34,365 bases of DNA, taken from the NCBI RefSeq assembly GCF_023895975.1, contig NZ_JALBWM010000045.1, positions 1 to 34,365 on the forward strand, written 5' to 3'. The notes under the pieces were generated by a model that made no database searches, had not been told where the DNA came from, and saw nothing but the letters and a program-made list of their open reading frames with translations. The translations under genes and the position numbers were made by a program. This stretch comes from Microbulbifer okhotskensis (GTDB lineage: Bacteria > Pseudomonadota > Gammaproteobacteria > Pseudomonadales > Cellvibrionaceae). Shown piece after piece: positions 1-8,312 of this stretch (positions within the stretch are counted from its first letter, which is position 1; every line of letters begins with the position of its first letter).

Positions 1-39
1 GTCATCGACTGCTAGACAGGAGGCTTTAATGTTGCTCTA

Positions 40-363
40 TTGTCTCATGAATATATTTTTTGGGAAACTTTGTATTTAGTGCTGAATAGTTACGTTTTCT
101 CTATCTATCAGTTTTCGATTTCTGGCGTGGCATTGGTTGTATATTTTGTGTTAAGTATCAGAAGCGTGAGATTATTTCCTGGCGGCTGGTTTATGGTGTT
201 GGGCGCTCTGGCTTGCATAGTGTCTATGATTATCCAGCTCGACGGTTCTCTTTCAGTCGACATCATTTGGATTTTTAACCACAATAGCATTTATCATTTT
301 GTACAGATGATTGGGCTTGTGTGTTTTATTTTGGGCTTGCGTAAATATTTTTTAAGAGGGTGA
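40..363 (+). CDS. Small membrane protein, start uncertain (DUF6962-like C-terminal region?)
   Basis: The reading frame encodes about 107 residues with three hydrophobic segments at roughly residues 19-40, 50-66 and 83-103, so an inner-membrane protein is likely. The end, with FNHNSIYHFVQMIGL followed by a short basic tail, resembles the C-terminal part of DUF6962-type membrane proteins; this comes from memory and is weak. The only in-frame start is TTG at 40, with no well-placed ribosome site. A strong AGGAGG (18-23) sits five bases before an ATG at 29 in another frame. That frame stops at 77-79 after passing a run of six T (56-61). A one-base change in that run would join the good start to this frame, so it may be a frameshifted or mis-sequenced gene, or a remnant. 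The stop at 13-15 closes the frame upstream. No function can be assigned. Confidence 0.4.
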   Translation: MSHEYIFWETLYLVLNSYVFSIYQFSISGVALVVYFVLSIRSVRLFPGGWFMVLGALACIVSMIIQLDGSLSVDIIWIFNHNSIYHFVQMIGLVCFILGLRKYFLRG

Positions 364-494
364 GCGGAGTTGGCTTTTGCACTATTCAAAATAGTGCGGG
401 AGCTAGGCCTCTATAATTAGCGAAATTATGCGCGATGCCCGAGTTAAAAACGATGGAAGGACCTTGTAATAACGTCTGTAATCGGGGTGCCCGA

Positions 495-1088
495 ATGAGC
501 CTAAAAAACCAATCTGATAGCTACGGTTCTGTAGCCAAGTGGCTGCATTGGTTAATAGCCCTATTGTTTCTGGGCTCCTATATTACAGTGTATTCTCGCC
601 AATGGTTCACAGAGGAAGAAACTCCTGAAAATTGGATTACTTTGCAGCTTCACCTTTCTATTGGCGTTACCATTGGTGTTCTGGTAATACTGAGAATTAT
701 CTGGAGGCTGGCCAGCCCTCCACCGAAGTTGGAGCCGGGACCTCCTCTTCAGCATTTCGCTGCCCATGCTGGTCATCTTCTGCTGTATATAGTGATGGTT
801 ATTACTCCTCTCACCGGGTATATGGGGACGGGGACTAATACAGATTACCTTTTCCTTTTTGAAATACCAAAATTTGAGAGTACCCGGATTTTCACATCAC
901 TGGTGCAGGATCGTTTGGGTATCTCCTTCGAGCAGTTTGAAAAGCCCGTTGATTTTATTCACAAAGAGGTGTTAGGAGAGTGGCTGGTGTGGATTCTAAT
1001 ACTGGGCCATGTGATGGCTGCGTTGTACCATCACTATATTAGAAGAGATCGCACTCTAATCAGGATGACGTTAACTCGCAAACTTTAG
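495..1088 (+). CDS. Cytochrome b561 (CybB-like di-haem membrane protein)
   Basis: A 197-residue, four-helix integral membrane cytochrome of the bacterial b561 family. Members of this family carry two b-haems and pass electrons between quinol or other reductants and partner proteins in the inner membrane. The start is placed at the ATG at 495 because family proteins begin just before a motif of the type Y-G-x-x-A-K-W-L-H-W, seen here at residues 10-19. An in-frame ATG at 435 would add 20 residues unlike the family. Candidate haem ligands lie in helices: H18, H53, H94 and H172, followed by the usual basic tail after HHYIRRD. No substrate-specific partner domain is fused. The family call is firm; the electron donor and acceptor cannot be told from the sequence. 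Confidence 0.88.
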   Translation: MSLKNQSDSYGSVAKWLHWLIALLFLGSYITVYSRQWFTEEETPENWITLQLHLSIGVTIGVLVILRIIWRLASPPPKLEPGPPLQHFAAHAGHLLLYIVMVITPLTGYMGTGTNTDYLFLFEIPKFESTRIFTSLVQDRLGISFEQFEKPVDFIHKEVLGEWLVWILILGHVMAALYHHYIRRDRTLIRMTLTRKL

Positions 1089-1261
1089 CTGCCGAAGACA
1101 GGTTTGGCAGAAACTGTGGGTTCTTTGGCGTTGAGGCCACCCATCAAATTTCTTAACCTGTTTGTTTGGCGAGGTTCAATTGCTTCAGTATTTTTCGGTC
1201 CCGGCTGGGAGTCGTTACTATCTGATGTGGGTGAGAAATGCCTCAGGGTTTTGAGAGATGT

Positions 1262-1375
1262 ATGAGATATTTGCCACTTCTTCTTATTCTGCTACTCGCA
1301 GGTTGCCAGCCCGGCTCGGAAATTTATCGAATTGCTCAAGTTGATACTCGATCAGTCGAGAGCCGGCCGGGTTAA
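1262..1375 (+). CDS. Tiny predicted lipoprotein (37 aa)
   Basis: A short frame begins MRYLPLLLILLLAGC and has all parts of a lipoprotein signal: a basic residue, a run of about ten Leu/Ile, and a lipobox LLAGC. The mature peptide would start at the Cys at residue 15 and be only 23 residues long, lipid-anchored. An in-frame ATG at 1238, preceded by GGGTGAG, is an alternative start adding MPQGFERC. It lies between cytochrome b561 and the convergent arsJ gene. Small lipoproteins of this kind (entericidin-like or PrpL-like in size) are common, but no family is recognised. It could also be the 5' remnant of a longer gene. Confidence 0.45.
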   Translation: MRYLPLLLILLLAGCQPGSEIYRIAQVDTRSVESRPG

Positions 1376-1407
1376 CTTGACCTGCGGTATTCGCTAATGA
1401 TGGGATC

Positions 1408-2658
1408 TTAATATTGGCTTGCTGGGTTCCTAGTATATGGCTCTTCTATCTTATGCTTGGGTAGGGCCATTGAAATTAGCGCAGTCAATGCGATAAATGC
1501 CGTTGAAATCAGTAAGCAGGTTATGAGACCTGCGCTTTGGAATACCCACCCAGACAACAGGGTACCGATCAAGCGTCCCGTAGCATTAGCCATATAGTAA
1601 AAACCGACATCCAGAGAAGCGCCATCTTCGCGAGCATAGGCAACAATCAGGTAGCTGTGCAGTGATGAGTTGATGGCGAACAATCCCGCAAACACTAAGA
1701 GCCCACCTAATACGACTACTTGTGGATCCAGCTCCTGATACAAGGCAATGGCAATCAATGCTGGCGCAGCGGCAAGCAGCAAGGCCCAAAAAAGAGCTGT
1801 TCGGCCATCCGGTGGTAGTGAGGATCGTGCTGATGTTATTTTGGGGGCCAGGGTTTGTACAATGCCATAGCCGATTACCCAGGACGCCAAGAAGGCGCCG
1901 ACCAGCCAGTGACTCCAGCCAAATTGGTTCGCCAGGAATATGGGGAGAGCAATTACAAACCATACATCCCGCGAAGCGAATAGAAGCAAGCGGGCGGCAG
2001 ATAGAATATTGACTGCAGGGCTTTTGGAGAAGATATCGCTGAAGCGGCTTTTGACCTTGGCCTTTCCCAAATCTTGCTTGAGGTATCTAAGGCTGAGCAG
2101 CCAAACAATACCGAGCCCCAGAGCCATTAAAGTAACGGCACCACGAAAATCGAATAAGGTGAGCAGGGCGCTGCCGAGGAAAAAACCCAGCCCCTTCAGT
2201 GCATTCTTAGAGCCAGTGAGCAAGGCGATCCACCGATACAAGGTTCCGTTAGCCCCATCCGGCACCAGCAACTTTATCGAGCTTTTCGCGCTCATCTTAT
2301 TCAGATCTTTGGCAATTCCAGAAAGGGCTTGTGAGGCCATAACGAGCGGGACGCTGAGCAGATGACTTGGCACCAGTAGCATTGACAGGGCGGCGACTTG
2401 CAGAGCCAGCCCAAGATTCATGGTTCGGTTTAGACCAAACCGGGCCCCTAGCCAACCGCCGATCAGATTGGTGACCACACCAAAAAGCTCATAAAAGAGA
2501 AAGAGTAAAGCAATCTGCAGAGGAGAGTAGCCAAGCTTGTGGAAATGCAGCAGTACCAGCATGCGCAAAGCGCCATCAGTTAGGGTGAACGCCCAGTAGT
2601 TACCGGTGACCAAAAGGTACTGACGCACCGGAGAAGATAGATGAGTAAGAAACTGCAT
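1408..2658 (-). CDS. arsJ: Organoarsenical efflux MFS transporter ArsJ
   Basis: A 416-residue major facilitator protein of the inner membrane with about twelve hydrophobic helices. The N-terminus has the signature of ArsJ, including NYWAFTLTDGALRMLVLLHF at residues 20-39. ArsJ exports 1-arseno-3-phosphoglycerate, which is made when glyceraldehyde-3-phosphate dehydrogenase uses arsenate in place of phosphate. The ester then breaks down outside to arsenate, so the pair acts as an arsenate efflux pathway. It is the last gene of arsR - GAPDH - arsJ, 36 bases after the GAPDH stop, which is the standard pairing and strengthens the call. It should be controlled by the ArsR encoded upstream. Nothing looks truncated. 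Confidence 0.93.
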   Translation of the reverse strand: MQFLTHLSSPVRQYLLVTGNYWAFTLTDGALRMLVLLHFHKLGYSPLQIALLFLFYELFGVVTNLIGGWLGARFGLNRTMNLGLALQVAALSMLLVPSHLLSVPLVMASQALSGIAKDLNKMSAKSSIKLLVPDGANGTLYRWIALLTGSKNALKGLGFFLGSALLTLFDFRGAVTLMALGLGIVWLLSLRYLKQDLGKAKVKSRFSDIFSKSPAVNILSAARLLLFASRDVWFVIALPIFLANQFGWSHWLVGAFLASWVIGYGIVQTLAPKITSARSSLPPDGRTALFWALLLAAAPALIAIALYQELDPQVVVLGGLLVFAGLFAINSSLHSYLIVAYAREDGASLDVGFYYMANATGRLIGTLLSGWVFQSAGLITCLLISTAFIALTALISMALPKHKIEEPYTRNPASQY

Positions 2659-2694
2659 GATATTTTTCTGCGTACTGCTGCGTGTTTAGGGTGG

Positions 2695-3699
2695 TCATTT
2701 CAAAGTGCCAATCATTCGAGCGAGCTCCGCTGTACGATTCGCGTATCCCCATTCGTTATCGTACCAGGCATATATTTTTACCTGGGTGCCGTTAACGACC
2801 ATGGTTGAAAGCGCATCGATAATGCTGGATCTGGGGTCGGTTCTGTAATCCACTGAGACCAGCGGTCTTTCCTCATAGCCCAGTATATTTTTCAGCTCGC
2901 CTGCAGCCGCTTCCTTGAACAGCTGGTTGACGGCTTCAGCTGAAGTAGAAGATTCCACTTCGAACACGCAGTCAGTCAAAGAGGCATTGGCAAGGGGAAC
3001 GCGCACTGCATGGCCATTGAGCCGACCGGATAGTTCGGGAAAGATTGCAGCAATTGCTGAAGCTGAACCGGTTGTAGTGGGGATCAGGCTGGCTCCGCAG
3101 GCGCGTGCTCGCCTCAGGTCCGGATGGGGGGCATCGAGGATTGTTTGTGTATTGGTGATATCGTGAATGGTTGTGATTGAGCCATGACGAATGCCCAGGT
3201 TCTCATGGATGACTTTAACGACTGGGGCAAGGCAGTTTGTGGTGCATGAAGCTGCGGTAACTATTTGGTGTTGATCGGGTTGGTAAATATGTTGATTCAC
3301 TCCCAATACAATATTGGGTACTCCGGCCTCTTTGACGGGCGCAGATACAAGCACTCTTGTCACCCCTTGTTGCAAATAGGGCTGTAAAAGCGCTGTGGAT
3401 TTCATCTTGCCGGAAGCTTCGATCACAAGGTCGCACTCCCGCCAGTTGGTATCATTGATCGCGATATTTTGACTACAGCGAATTGGGTGGCCATCAACCT
3501 CTATGTTGCTTCCGTGTGCTTTCGCTTCCTTCCCCCAGCGCCCATGTACAGAATCAAAATTGAGCAGGTGGGCAAGAGTAGAGGCATCGCCAGCGGGGTC
3601 ATTAATTTGTACAAACTCCACCTCTGGCCACTCCCAGGCAGCCCGCAAGACCAAACGACCGATGCGACCGAATCCGTTGATCCCAATTTTGATTGTCAT
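2695..3699 (-). CDS. ArsJ-associated glyceraldehyde-3-phosphate dehydrogenase
   Basis: A 334-residue type I GAPDH. The NAD-binding fold starts at once with INGFGRIGR (residues 7-15), and the catalytic centre ASCTTN places the nucleophile at C152 with its partner at H179. In this operon the likely task is to oxidise glyceraldehyde 3-phosphate with arsenate, giving 1-arseno-3-phosphoglycerate for export by ArsJ, rather than housekeeping glycolysis. The ATG at 3699 is chosen as start because it gives the usual [11 protein letters not shown] end. A GTG two codons upstream (3705), five bases from a GGAG, is equally possible. It follows arsR after an 87-base spacer that holds its own ArsR-type palindrome, so it may have a separate controlled promoter. 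Confidence 0.93.
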   Translation of the reverse strand: MTIKIGINGFGRIGRLVLRAAWEWPEVEFVQINDPAGDASTLAHLLNFDSVHGRWGKEAKAHGSNIEVDGHPIRCSQNIAINDTNWRECDLVIEASGKMKSTALLQPYLQQGVTRVLVSAPVKEAGVPNIVLGVNQHIYQPDQHQIVTAASCTTNCLAPVVKVIHENLGIRHGSITTIHDITNTQTILDAPHPDLRRARACGASLIPTTTGSASAIAAIFPELSGRLNGHAVRVPLANASLTDCVFEVESSTSAEAVNQLFKEAAAGELKNILGYEERPLVSVDYRTDPRSSIIDALSTMVVNGTQVKIYAWYDNEWGYANRTAELARMIGTLK

Positions 3700-3730
3700 T
3701 GCCACTTATTCTCCGTTATACCGTTTTTGC

Positions 3731-3750
3731 ACATATGAGAAATCATATAT
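3731..3750 (-). promoter_or_regulatory. Second ArsR-type operator, before the GAPDH gene
   Basis: The plus strand reads ACATATGAgaaaTCATATAT, two 8-base arms around a 4-base spacer with one mismatch between the arms. It has the same size and core (ATATGR-N4-YCATAT) as the palindrome at 4261-4280. It lies in the arsR-GAPDH gap, 32 bases upstream of the GAPDH start. Repeated spacing and sequence at two points of one ars operon argue for a shared repressor, most simply ArsR. Binding is inferred, not shown. Confidence 0.6.
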
Positions 3751-3786
3751 ATTGTGGTGAATTAAATAAATGATCGGTCATTGGTC

Positions 3787-4131
3787 TTAGCAACACAAAC
3801 TTGTGCGCTGAGGCCTGTCTCCCATCTGAATCAGGTTGCTGAGATTCTCGGCTATAAAGTGTTGATTGGCCTTTAAAGTATCAAGCAGGATAGACCTGGC
3901 CCAGGCGCTCAAGTCAGGATTGATACGGTAGAAAACCCATTGACCCTGGCGGCGATCCTGCAGTAGATCAGAACTTCTTAGTAGTGCTAAATGCCGGGAG
4001 ATTTTGGGCTGGCTAAGTTCCAGGGCGGTAGTCAATTCACATACGCATAATTCCTCCTCATAAGTGATCAGGAGGAGGGTGCGAAGACGCGTATCATCGG
4101 CCAAGCATTTGTAAAACTGTATTGGATTCAT
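3787..4131 (-). CDS. arsR: ArsR-family arsenic-responsive repressor
   Basis: A 114-residue winged-helix repressor of the ArsR/SmtB family, first gene of the ars operon. The recognition region includes LELSQPKISRHLALL (about residues 38-52), and just before it ELCVCEL carries two cysteines (C30 and C32) at the place of the As(III) site of classical ArsR proteins. A further C-C pair ends the protein (residues 113-114) and could add ligands. As(III) binding would release the DNA and switch on arsR, GAPDH and arsJ. The start ATG at 4131 gives the usual short N-terminal arm MNPIQFYKCLADDTR. Two matching palindromes, one upstream of this gene and one between it and the GAPDH gene, are the likely operators. 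Confidence 0.92.
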   Translation of the reverse strand: MNPIQFYKCLADDTRLRTLLLITYEEELCVCELTTALELSQPKISRHLALLRSSDLLQDRRQGQWVFYRINPDLSAWARSILLDTLKANQHFIAENLSNLIQMGDRPQRTSLCC

Positions 4132-4257
4132 GGTTTCTGTTCTGTTCAGCTGTTGGCCTCTGTTTGAACTCCTACCACCCGCCTAGTTCGAGTGCTTCCT
4201 TCACCCACCGTTGAGTAAAATAGGTTGGGAAAAAGTATATCCGCTAGCCTTACTGTC

Positions 4258-4280
4258 ATTATATATGGAGAGCCATATAT
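4258..4280 (-). promoter_or_regulatory. arsR promoter region with ArsR-type operator
   Basis: The palindrome ATATATGGagagCCATATAT (4261-4280) is a perfect 8-4-8 inverted repeat. Read on the minus strand its last arm runs into TATAAT (4258-4263), a consensus -10 box, although no good -35 is seen. Repressor bound here would cover the promoter. The transcript would have a leader of about 120 bases before arsR. Operator assignment to ArsR is inference from position and from its twin at 3731-3750. Confidence 0.6.
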
Positions 4281-4290
4281 TAATAGTCTT

Positions 4291-4320
4291 AAAAATGGCC
4301 TGCCAGGTCGGCAGGCCATT
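4291..4320 (-). terminator. Rho-independent terminator of xthA
   Basis: A perfect 11-base-pair stem, AATGGCCTGCC pairing with GGCAGGCCATT around a 5-base loop, starts ten bases after the xthA stop codon. On the minus strand it is followed directly by TTTTTAAG. This is a textbook intrinsic terminator. It also insulates the arsR promoter, which begins just beyond it. Confidence 0.85.
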
Positions 4321-4329
4321 GAGAGGAGC

Positions 4330-5145
4330 TTAGAGCTTAAATTCAGCCCATATCGGTGCGTGATCCGAGGGGCGTTCCATTGCGCGGATGTCGTAGTCAA
4401 CGCCGGTCGACACACACTTTTCCATCAGCGGGTTACTTGCGAGGATCAGATCGATACGGAGGCCGCGCTTGGGCTCACGATCAAACGCGCGGCTGCGATA
4501 GTCAAACCAGCTGAATACATCGTCAGTTTTCGGGTTCTGCGCACGGAAGGTGTCAGTGAGCCCCCAGCCTTCAATTCTCTGCAACCATTCTCGCTCTTCG
4601 GGGAGAAAGCTGCACTTGCCGTCGCGCAACCAGCGCTTGCGATTGGGTTCGCCAATGCCAATGTCCTGATCGGTTGGTGAGACATTCACATCGCCAATGA
4701 CCAATACCGGAGCAGCCGGCTTGCAAGAGGTTTGTAAGTAAGTATCGAGATCTGCATAGTACTTCTGCTTTGCCGGAAATTTAACCGGGTGCTCACGATT
4801 TTCGCCTTGCGGGAAATAGCCGTTGATAACGGTGAGCGGCTCGGGGCCACCGATATCAAATTTGCCCGCAACCATCCGGCGCTGGGCATCGCTGGTATCT
4901 GTGGGGAATCCGTATTGGCGATCAATAAATGGTAGACGCGAAAGCAGGGCAACGCCGTAATGCGTCTTTTGCCCAAAGTAGATCAGCTCATAACCCAAAT
5001 CTTTTATTGCATCTACCGGGAAATCCTCATCGGTAACCTTGGTTTCCTGTAAGCCGATAATGTCGGGCTGATGGCTGTCTACCAAAGACTGCATCTGATG
5101 CAGGCGAGTGCGAATACTATTGACGTTAAAGGAAACAACCTTCAT
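4330..5145 (-). CDS. xthA: Exodeoxyribonuclease III
   Basis: A 271-residue member of the exonuclease III / AP endonuclease family, close to the 268 residues of the E. coli enzyme. It cuts DNA at abasic sites and degrades 3' ends during base excision repair in the cytosol. All catalytic positions are visible: E34 in LQETK, D152 and N154 in GDVNVSP, D232 in RIDLIL, and D261-H262 in SDHAPIW. The ATG at 5145 is chosen because it gives [12 protein letters not shown], the family N-terminus, and has GGGGGAAG four bases upstream. The TTG at 5157 would add MGEE only. It stands alone between the prc terminator and its own terminator. Confidence 0.97.
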   Translation of the reverse strand: MKVVSFNVNSIRTRLHQMQSLVDSHQPDIIGLQETKVTDEDFPVDAIKDLGYELIYFGQKTHYGVALLSRLPFIDRQYGFPTDTSDAQRRMVAGKFDIGGPEPLTVINGYFPQGENREHPVKFPAKQKYYADLDTYLQTSCKPAAPVLVIGDVNVSPTDQDIGIGEPNRKRWLRDGKCSFLPEEREWLQRIEGWGLTDTFRAQNPKTDDVFSWFDYRSRAFDREPKRGLRIDLILASNPLMEKCVSTGVDYDIRAMERPSDHAPIWAEFKL

Positions 5146-5160
5146 TTCTTCCCCCAAATA

Positions 5161-5184
5161 AAAAAGGTCGGGCTAGCCCGACCT
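5161..5184 (-). terminator. Rho-independent terminator of prc
   Basis: AGGTCGGGC and GCCCGACCT form a nine-base-pair stem around TA, about 55 bases after the prc stop. On the minus strand it is followed by TTTTTATTT. It lies directly upstream of the xthA ribosome site, so xthA must either be read through or have a promoter within this short gap. Confidence 0.8.
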
Positions 5185-5237
5185 AAGAATAAGTTCGTGG
5201 ACCGGGTGCACGCCGCGCACCCAGTACCTATCAATAT

Positions 5238-7337
5238 TTAGAAGTTGGCGACTTGGGGCGGGGCCTTGCTGGCTTTATCGGCCAGGCCGATAAAGTCGGC
5301 CATTATATAGCCCGCTTCGTTTAAAATTGGATCTTTTTCCAATTCGATCTCCACAGGACCTCCGATGTTGGCCACTTCTTCTGACTCGCTTTCTTCATAA
5401 GCTTCAAAGTTCTCGTATGGCTCGAGACCTTTGGCGTTGCGGCGACGGTTTTCCATGCCCAGGAGGCGCTGATTTACGGACTCACGCTCCTGCTCACGCG
5501 CTGATTCATTGAGGGATACATGCTTTTTGTCTGCGCGCTCTGCGTCAAATTCGAATTGATCACGCAGGAAAACAAAGTCGGGATCTGATTTCGTGCGCTT
5601 GCTGTGCTTGGAGATCAAGTTTGGAATTAACATTTTCAGATTGAAATATTTTGCATGGGGAACTGCGTGGATACGATCCCAGGGCAGGGCAGAGTCGTAG
5701 GCACTCTCACCGACATTCTCCGCGTCAATCAGTTGTGGCATATCAATGTCTGGTTTTACACCGGCATGCTGAGTGCTATCCCCAGATACCCGGTAGAATT
5801 TGGACTGGGTGATCTTCAATTGACCCTCCTTCAAAGGGGCCATGGTTTGCACGGTGCCTTTACCAAATGATTGGTTACCTACCACCAGGCCACGATTGTA
5901 ATCTTGGATCGCGCCGGCAAAGATTTCAGATGCAGAGGCTGACAATCGATTGATCAATACCATGAGTGGCCCGCGATACATGGCACGAGAGCGAGAGCGG
6001 TTGTGGCGTGAAATTTGTTCATTAGCATGACGTATCTGAACTACCGGACCCTGATCAATGAACAGGTCGGTGAGCATGGTGGCCTCCTGCAGGGAGCCGC
6101 CGCCATTGTTGCGCAGATCCAGAATAATGCCGTCAACTTTCTCTTCTTTCAGTTCACTGAGCAATCTGGCTACATCGCGTGTGGTGCTTTTGTAGTTGGG
6201 GTCGCGGCGACGGTAGGCATCAAAATCGATGTAGAAGGTCGGTAGGTTGATCACACCGATCTTGTAGCTTTTTTTGCCGTCAGAGAATTCAAACACCGCT
6301 TTCTTAGCTGCTTGGTCTTCCAGCTTTACTTTGCTGCGTTTGATTAAAATAGTTTTGTGGGTCCCGTCACCACCGGTGGGTATAGTCTCCAGGCGTACAT
6401 ATGTGCCGGCCTTGCCGCGGATCAGGTCAACAACATCGTCAAGGCGCCAGCCGACGACGTCAACCATCTCCCCTTCTTTATCCTGACCAACGCCGACGAT
6501 CTTGTCGTTGGGCTTGATCTTGCCCGTGCGATCGGCGGGGCCACCATTTACCAGGCGTGCAACCTTGGTGTACTCCTCGTTAGCTTGCAGTACAGCGCCT
6601 ATCCCCTCCAAGGAGAGGGACATGCTCATGTTGAAGTTTTCCAATGAGCGTGGCGATAAATAGTTACTGTGCGGATCATAGAGACGTGTAAGAGAGTTCA
6701 TGTAGAGCTCAAACACGTCATCACTGTTTTGTTGTTCCAGGCGTTTTTTCTGGCCTTTGTAGCGGCGTGACAGAAGATCTTGGATATCCTCATCGGTTTT
6801 GCCTGTGAGGCGCAGATTCAAGATGCTGCTCTTAAGGCGCTTGCGCCAGAGTTCATCGGAAGCACTAATGGAGGTGGGCCACTGGCTGTTTTCGCGGTCT
6901 AATTCAAGGGACTCATCGCGAGAAAAATCGAATGTGGGCAAGCCCTTATCGAGCTGGGACAGTATGTTGTCCAGACGGTCTCCCATGCGCAGACGAAAAC
7001 GATTATAAATATGAAATCCTGCGGTTACATCCCCGGCACGGAGCTGGTCGTCCATATCGGACTGCCATTCGCTGAACTCATTGATGTCTGAGGCAAGGAA
7101 ATAGCTTTTGGTGGGGTCCAAAGCGTCGATATATTCGTTCCACAAGCTCTCCGACATTTCGTCGCCGATCTTGATCTTGTTGTAGTGCAGCATCTCAAGC
7201 TTACTGACTATCTCACGAGCAGTGCCACCCTGGCCCTCTTCCGGAGCCAAGTGCTCTGCGTCTGCCAGGGCAGTTGTGGAGAGCAGGCCAATGAACAAGA
7301 AGCCGGAAAAGTAAGCGGCGATTCGATTGGTAAGCAT
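5238..7337 (-). CDS. prc: Tail-specific (carboxy-terminal processing) protease Prc
   Basis: A 699-residue periplasmic serine protease of the S41 family, similar in length to E. coli Prc/Tsp (682). It degrades proteins from non-polar C-termini and in E. coli trims PBP3 and acts on envelope proteins. A Sec signal covers residues 1-25, with a likely cut after ALA-DA. The N-terminal helical domain spans roughly 35-230, a PDZ domain about 240-330, and the protease core about 355-540. The catalytic dyad is S468 in RLSASASEI and K493 in SFGKGTVQ; their spacing of 25, and D479 at +11, match the known enzyme. A C-terminal helical domain follows. The gene ends in its own terminator and has no operon partner. 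Confidence 0.96.
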   Translation of the reverse strand: MLTNRIAAYFSGFLFIGLLSTTALADAEHLAPEEGQGGTAREIVSKLEMLHYNKIKIGDEMSESLWNEYIDALDPTKSYFLASDINEFSEWQSDMDDQLRAGDVTAGFHIYNRFRLRMGDRLDNILSQLDKGLPTFDFSRDESLELDRENSQWPTSISASDELWRKRLKSSILNLRLTGKTDEDIQDLLSRRYKGQKKRLEQQNSDDVFELYMNSLTRLYDPHSNYLSPRSLENFNMSMSLSLEGIGAVLQANEEYTKVARLVNGGPADRTGKIKPNDKIVGVGQDKEGEMVDVVGWRLDDVVDLIRGKAGTYVRLETIPTGGDGTHKTILIKRSKVKLEDQAAKKAVFEFSDGKKSYKIGVINLPTFYIDFDAYRRRDPNYKSTTRDVARLLSELKEEKVDGIILDLRNNGGGSLQEATMLTDLFIDQGPVVQIRHANEQISRHNRSRSRAMYRGPLMVLINRLSASASEIFAGAIQDYNRGLVVGNQSFGKGTVQTMAPLKEGQLKITQSKFYRVSGDSTQHAGVKPDIDMPQLIDAENVGESAYDSALPWDRIHAVPHAKYFNLKMLIPNLISKHSKRTKSDPDFVFLRDQFEFDAERADKKHVSLNESAREQERESVNQRLLGMENRRRNAKGLEPYENFEAYEESESEEVANIGGPVEIELEKDPILNEAGYIMADFIGLADKASKAPPQVANF

Positions 7338-8016
7338 ATGGAGTCTCTTTATACGTCCTACTTCATAGGCATCGGGCCCTTATGGCTCGGCGACCTATAG
7401 CTTAGGACAAGTATAAAGGCTGAAAGCTCCGAAGGGCATGAAATACCTCTAATCAGAGATGGATACTTCCCCTGAACGGCATATTTAGCAAAATGGATTT
7501 CTTATAATGCTACAAATTTAGGGTTTTTTTCTCATTTTGGCGTTCTGGATATCTATGGTCATCATCAATATTGGCTGCTGTTTGGCTTTCAGAATCGCTA
7601 CACTTGAATCTTGTGACCATTGAGTCATATTGTTTGGGCCTTAATCCATATGCGCCCCGTCCTTAATTGCGTCCTTAACCGGGGGCCTGACCAATAGTTC
7701 TAATACGAACCTGAATGGGTAGCCAGGGGTATTGGCTTGATCTGCGCGCCAGGTAGGCAAGGTCAGCCCTAGCTTTCGGAGAGGAAAGTACCGCTGCCGC
7801 AATCTGTTTTGAAATTCATCTGAACCTCGGAGCTGCTCTGTTAGGCGGCTGGCAAGAGACAGGGTGGTAGATTGCTGCCTATCGTGTTTTTATCTTTATA
7901 AATTACATTAGTAAATAGATCTATCATTTTGATAATAAAGGATTTATTTATATTCAATGTAGAATGTCAGCAGGTGAACACTGACTTTGATGACTATGTC
8001 GTGGCAGGCACAAAAA
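7338..8016. other. Gene-poor stretch between prc and the IS remnant
   Basis: No convincing gene on either strand. The left part must hold the prc promoter (minus strand); TATACT near 7410 is a possible -10 but lacks a good -35. The sequence CGTCCTTAA occurs twice twelve bases apart (7658-7666, 7670-7678). The last 150 bases are strikingly AT-rich. Otherwise nothing is recognised; the segment may be decayed mobile DNA next to the IS256 fragment. Confidence 0.5.
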
Positions 8017-8231
8017 GGTAGTGTTAAGAATTCTGTGTCATTTCTTTATTATTAGCAAAAAAGAGATGCCTCATGACCAAACCCACTTTCGATATGAAGG
8101 CTGCCGTTAAGGCGCTGCGTGAGGGCAAGGATATCAGCGGCAAAGAAGGCATCCTGACCCCGCTGATAAAACAACTCACTGAAGCGGCCATTCAGGCGGA
8201 GTTTCAAGCGAGCTGTCATCTGCTTCCCTAA
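8017..8231 (+). mobile_element. Truncated IS256-family element (left end only)
   Basis: The sequence at about 8017-8044, with GAATTCTGTGTCA, looks like the terminal inverted repeat of IS256-type elements, followed at the usual distance by the transposase start. No matching right end (TGACACAGAATTC) was found downstream within the window. The element is therefore a left-end relic, not mobile on its own. Confidence 0.6.
8073..8231 (+). pseudogene. IS256-family (mutator) transposase, N-terminal fragment
   Basis: Fifty-two residues starting MTKPTFDMKAAVKALREG and including LTPLIKQLTEAAIQAE match the first part of IS256-family DDE transposases, which normally run about 400 residues. After QAEF the sequence departs from the family and stops within nine codons. 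The catalytic domain is wholly missing. It marks a past insertion beside the sugar-catabolism locus that begins 80 bases downstream, and is consistent with that locus having been acquired or rearranged. Confidence 0.75.
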
Positions 8232-8312
8232 GTAATCTAGGCCCAGTAATTGACAGGCGACTGGTTGGTATCTAAGTGGTGATAGCTAAGATGAACGGTT
8301 TAGGGGAAGGTT

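Noticed and set aside
1089..1112. CTGCC/GGCAG inverted repeat after cytochrome b561, considered as a terminator
   Set aside because: The stem is only five pairs with a long loop and no T run.
2695..3699. Reading the GAPDH gene as the housekeeping glycolytic enzyme
   Set aside because: Its position between arsR and arsJ under matching palindromes fits the arsenic-specific copy better.
7658..7678. CGTCCTTAA repeated twice, considered as a repeat array or CRISPR
   Set aside because: Only two short copies twelve bases apart; no further units or spacers.
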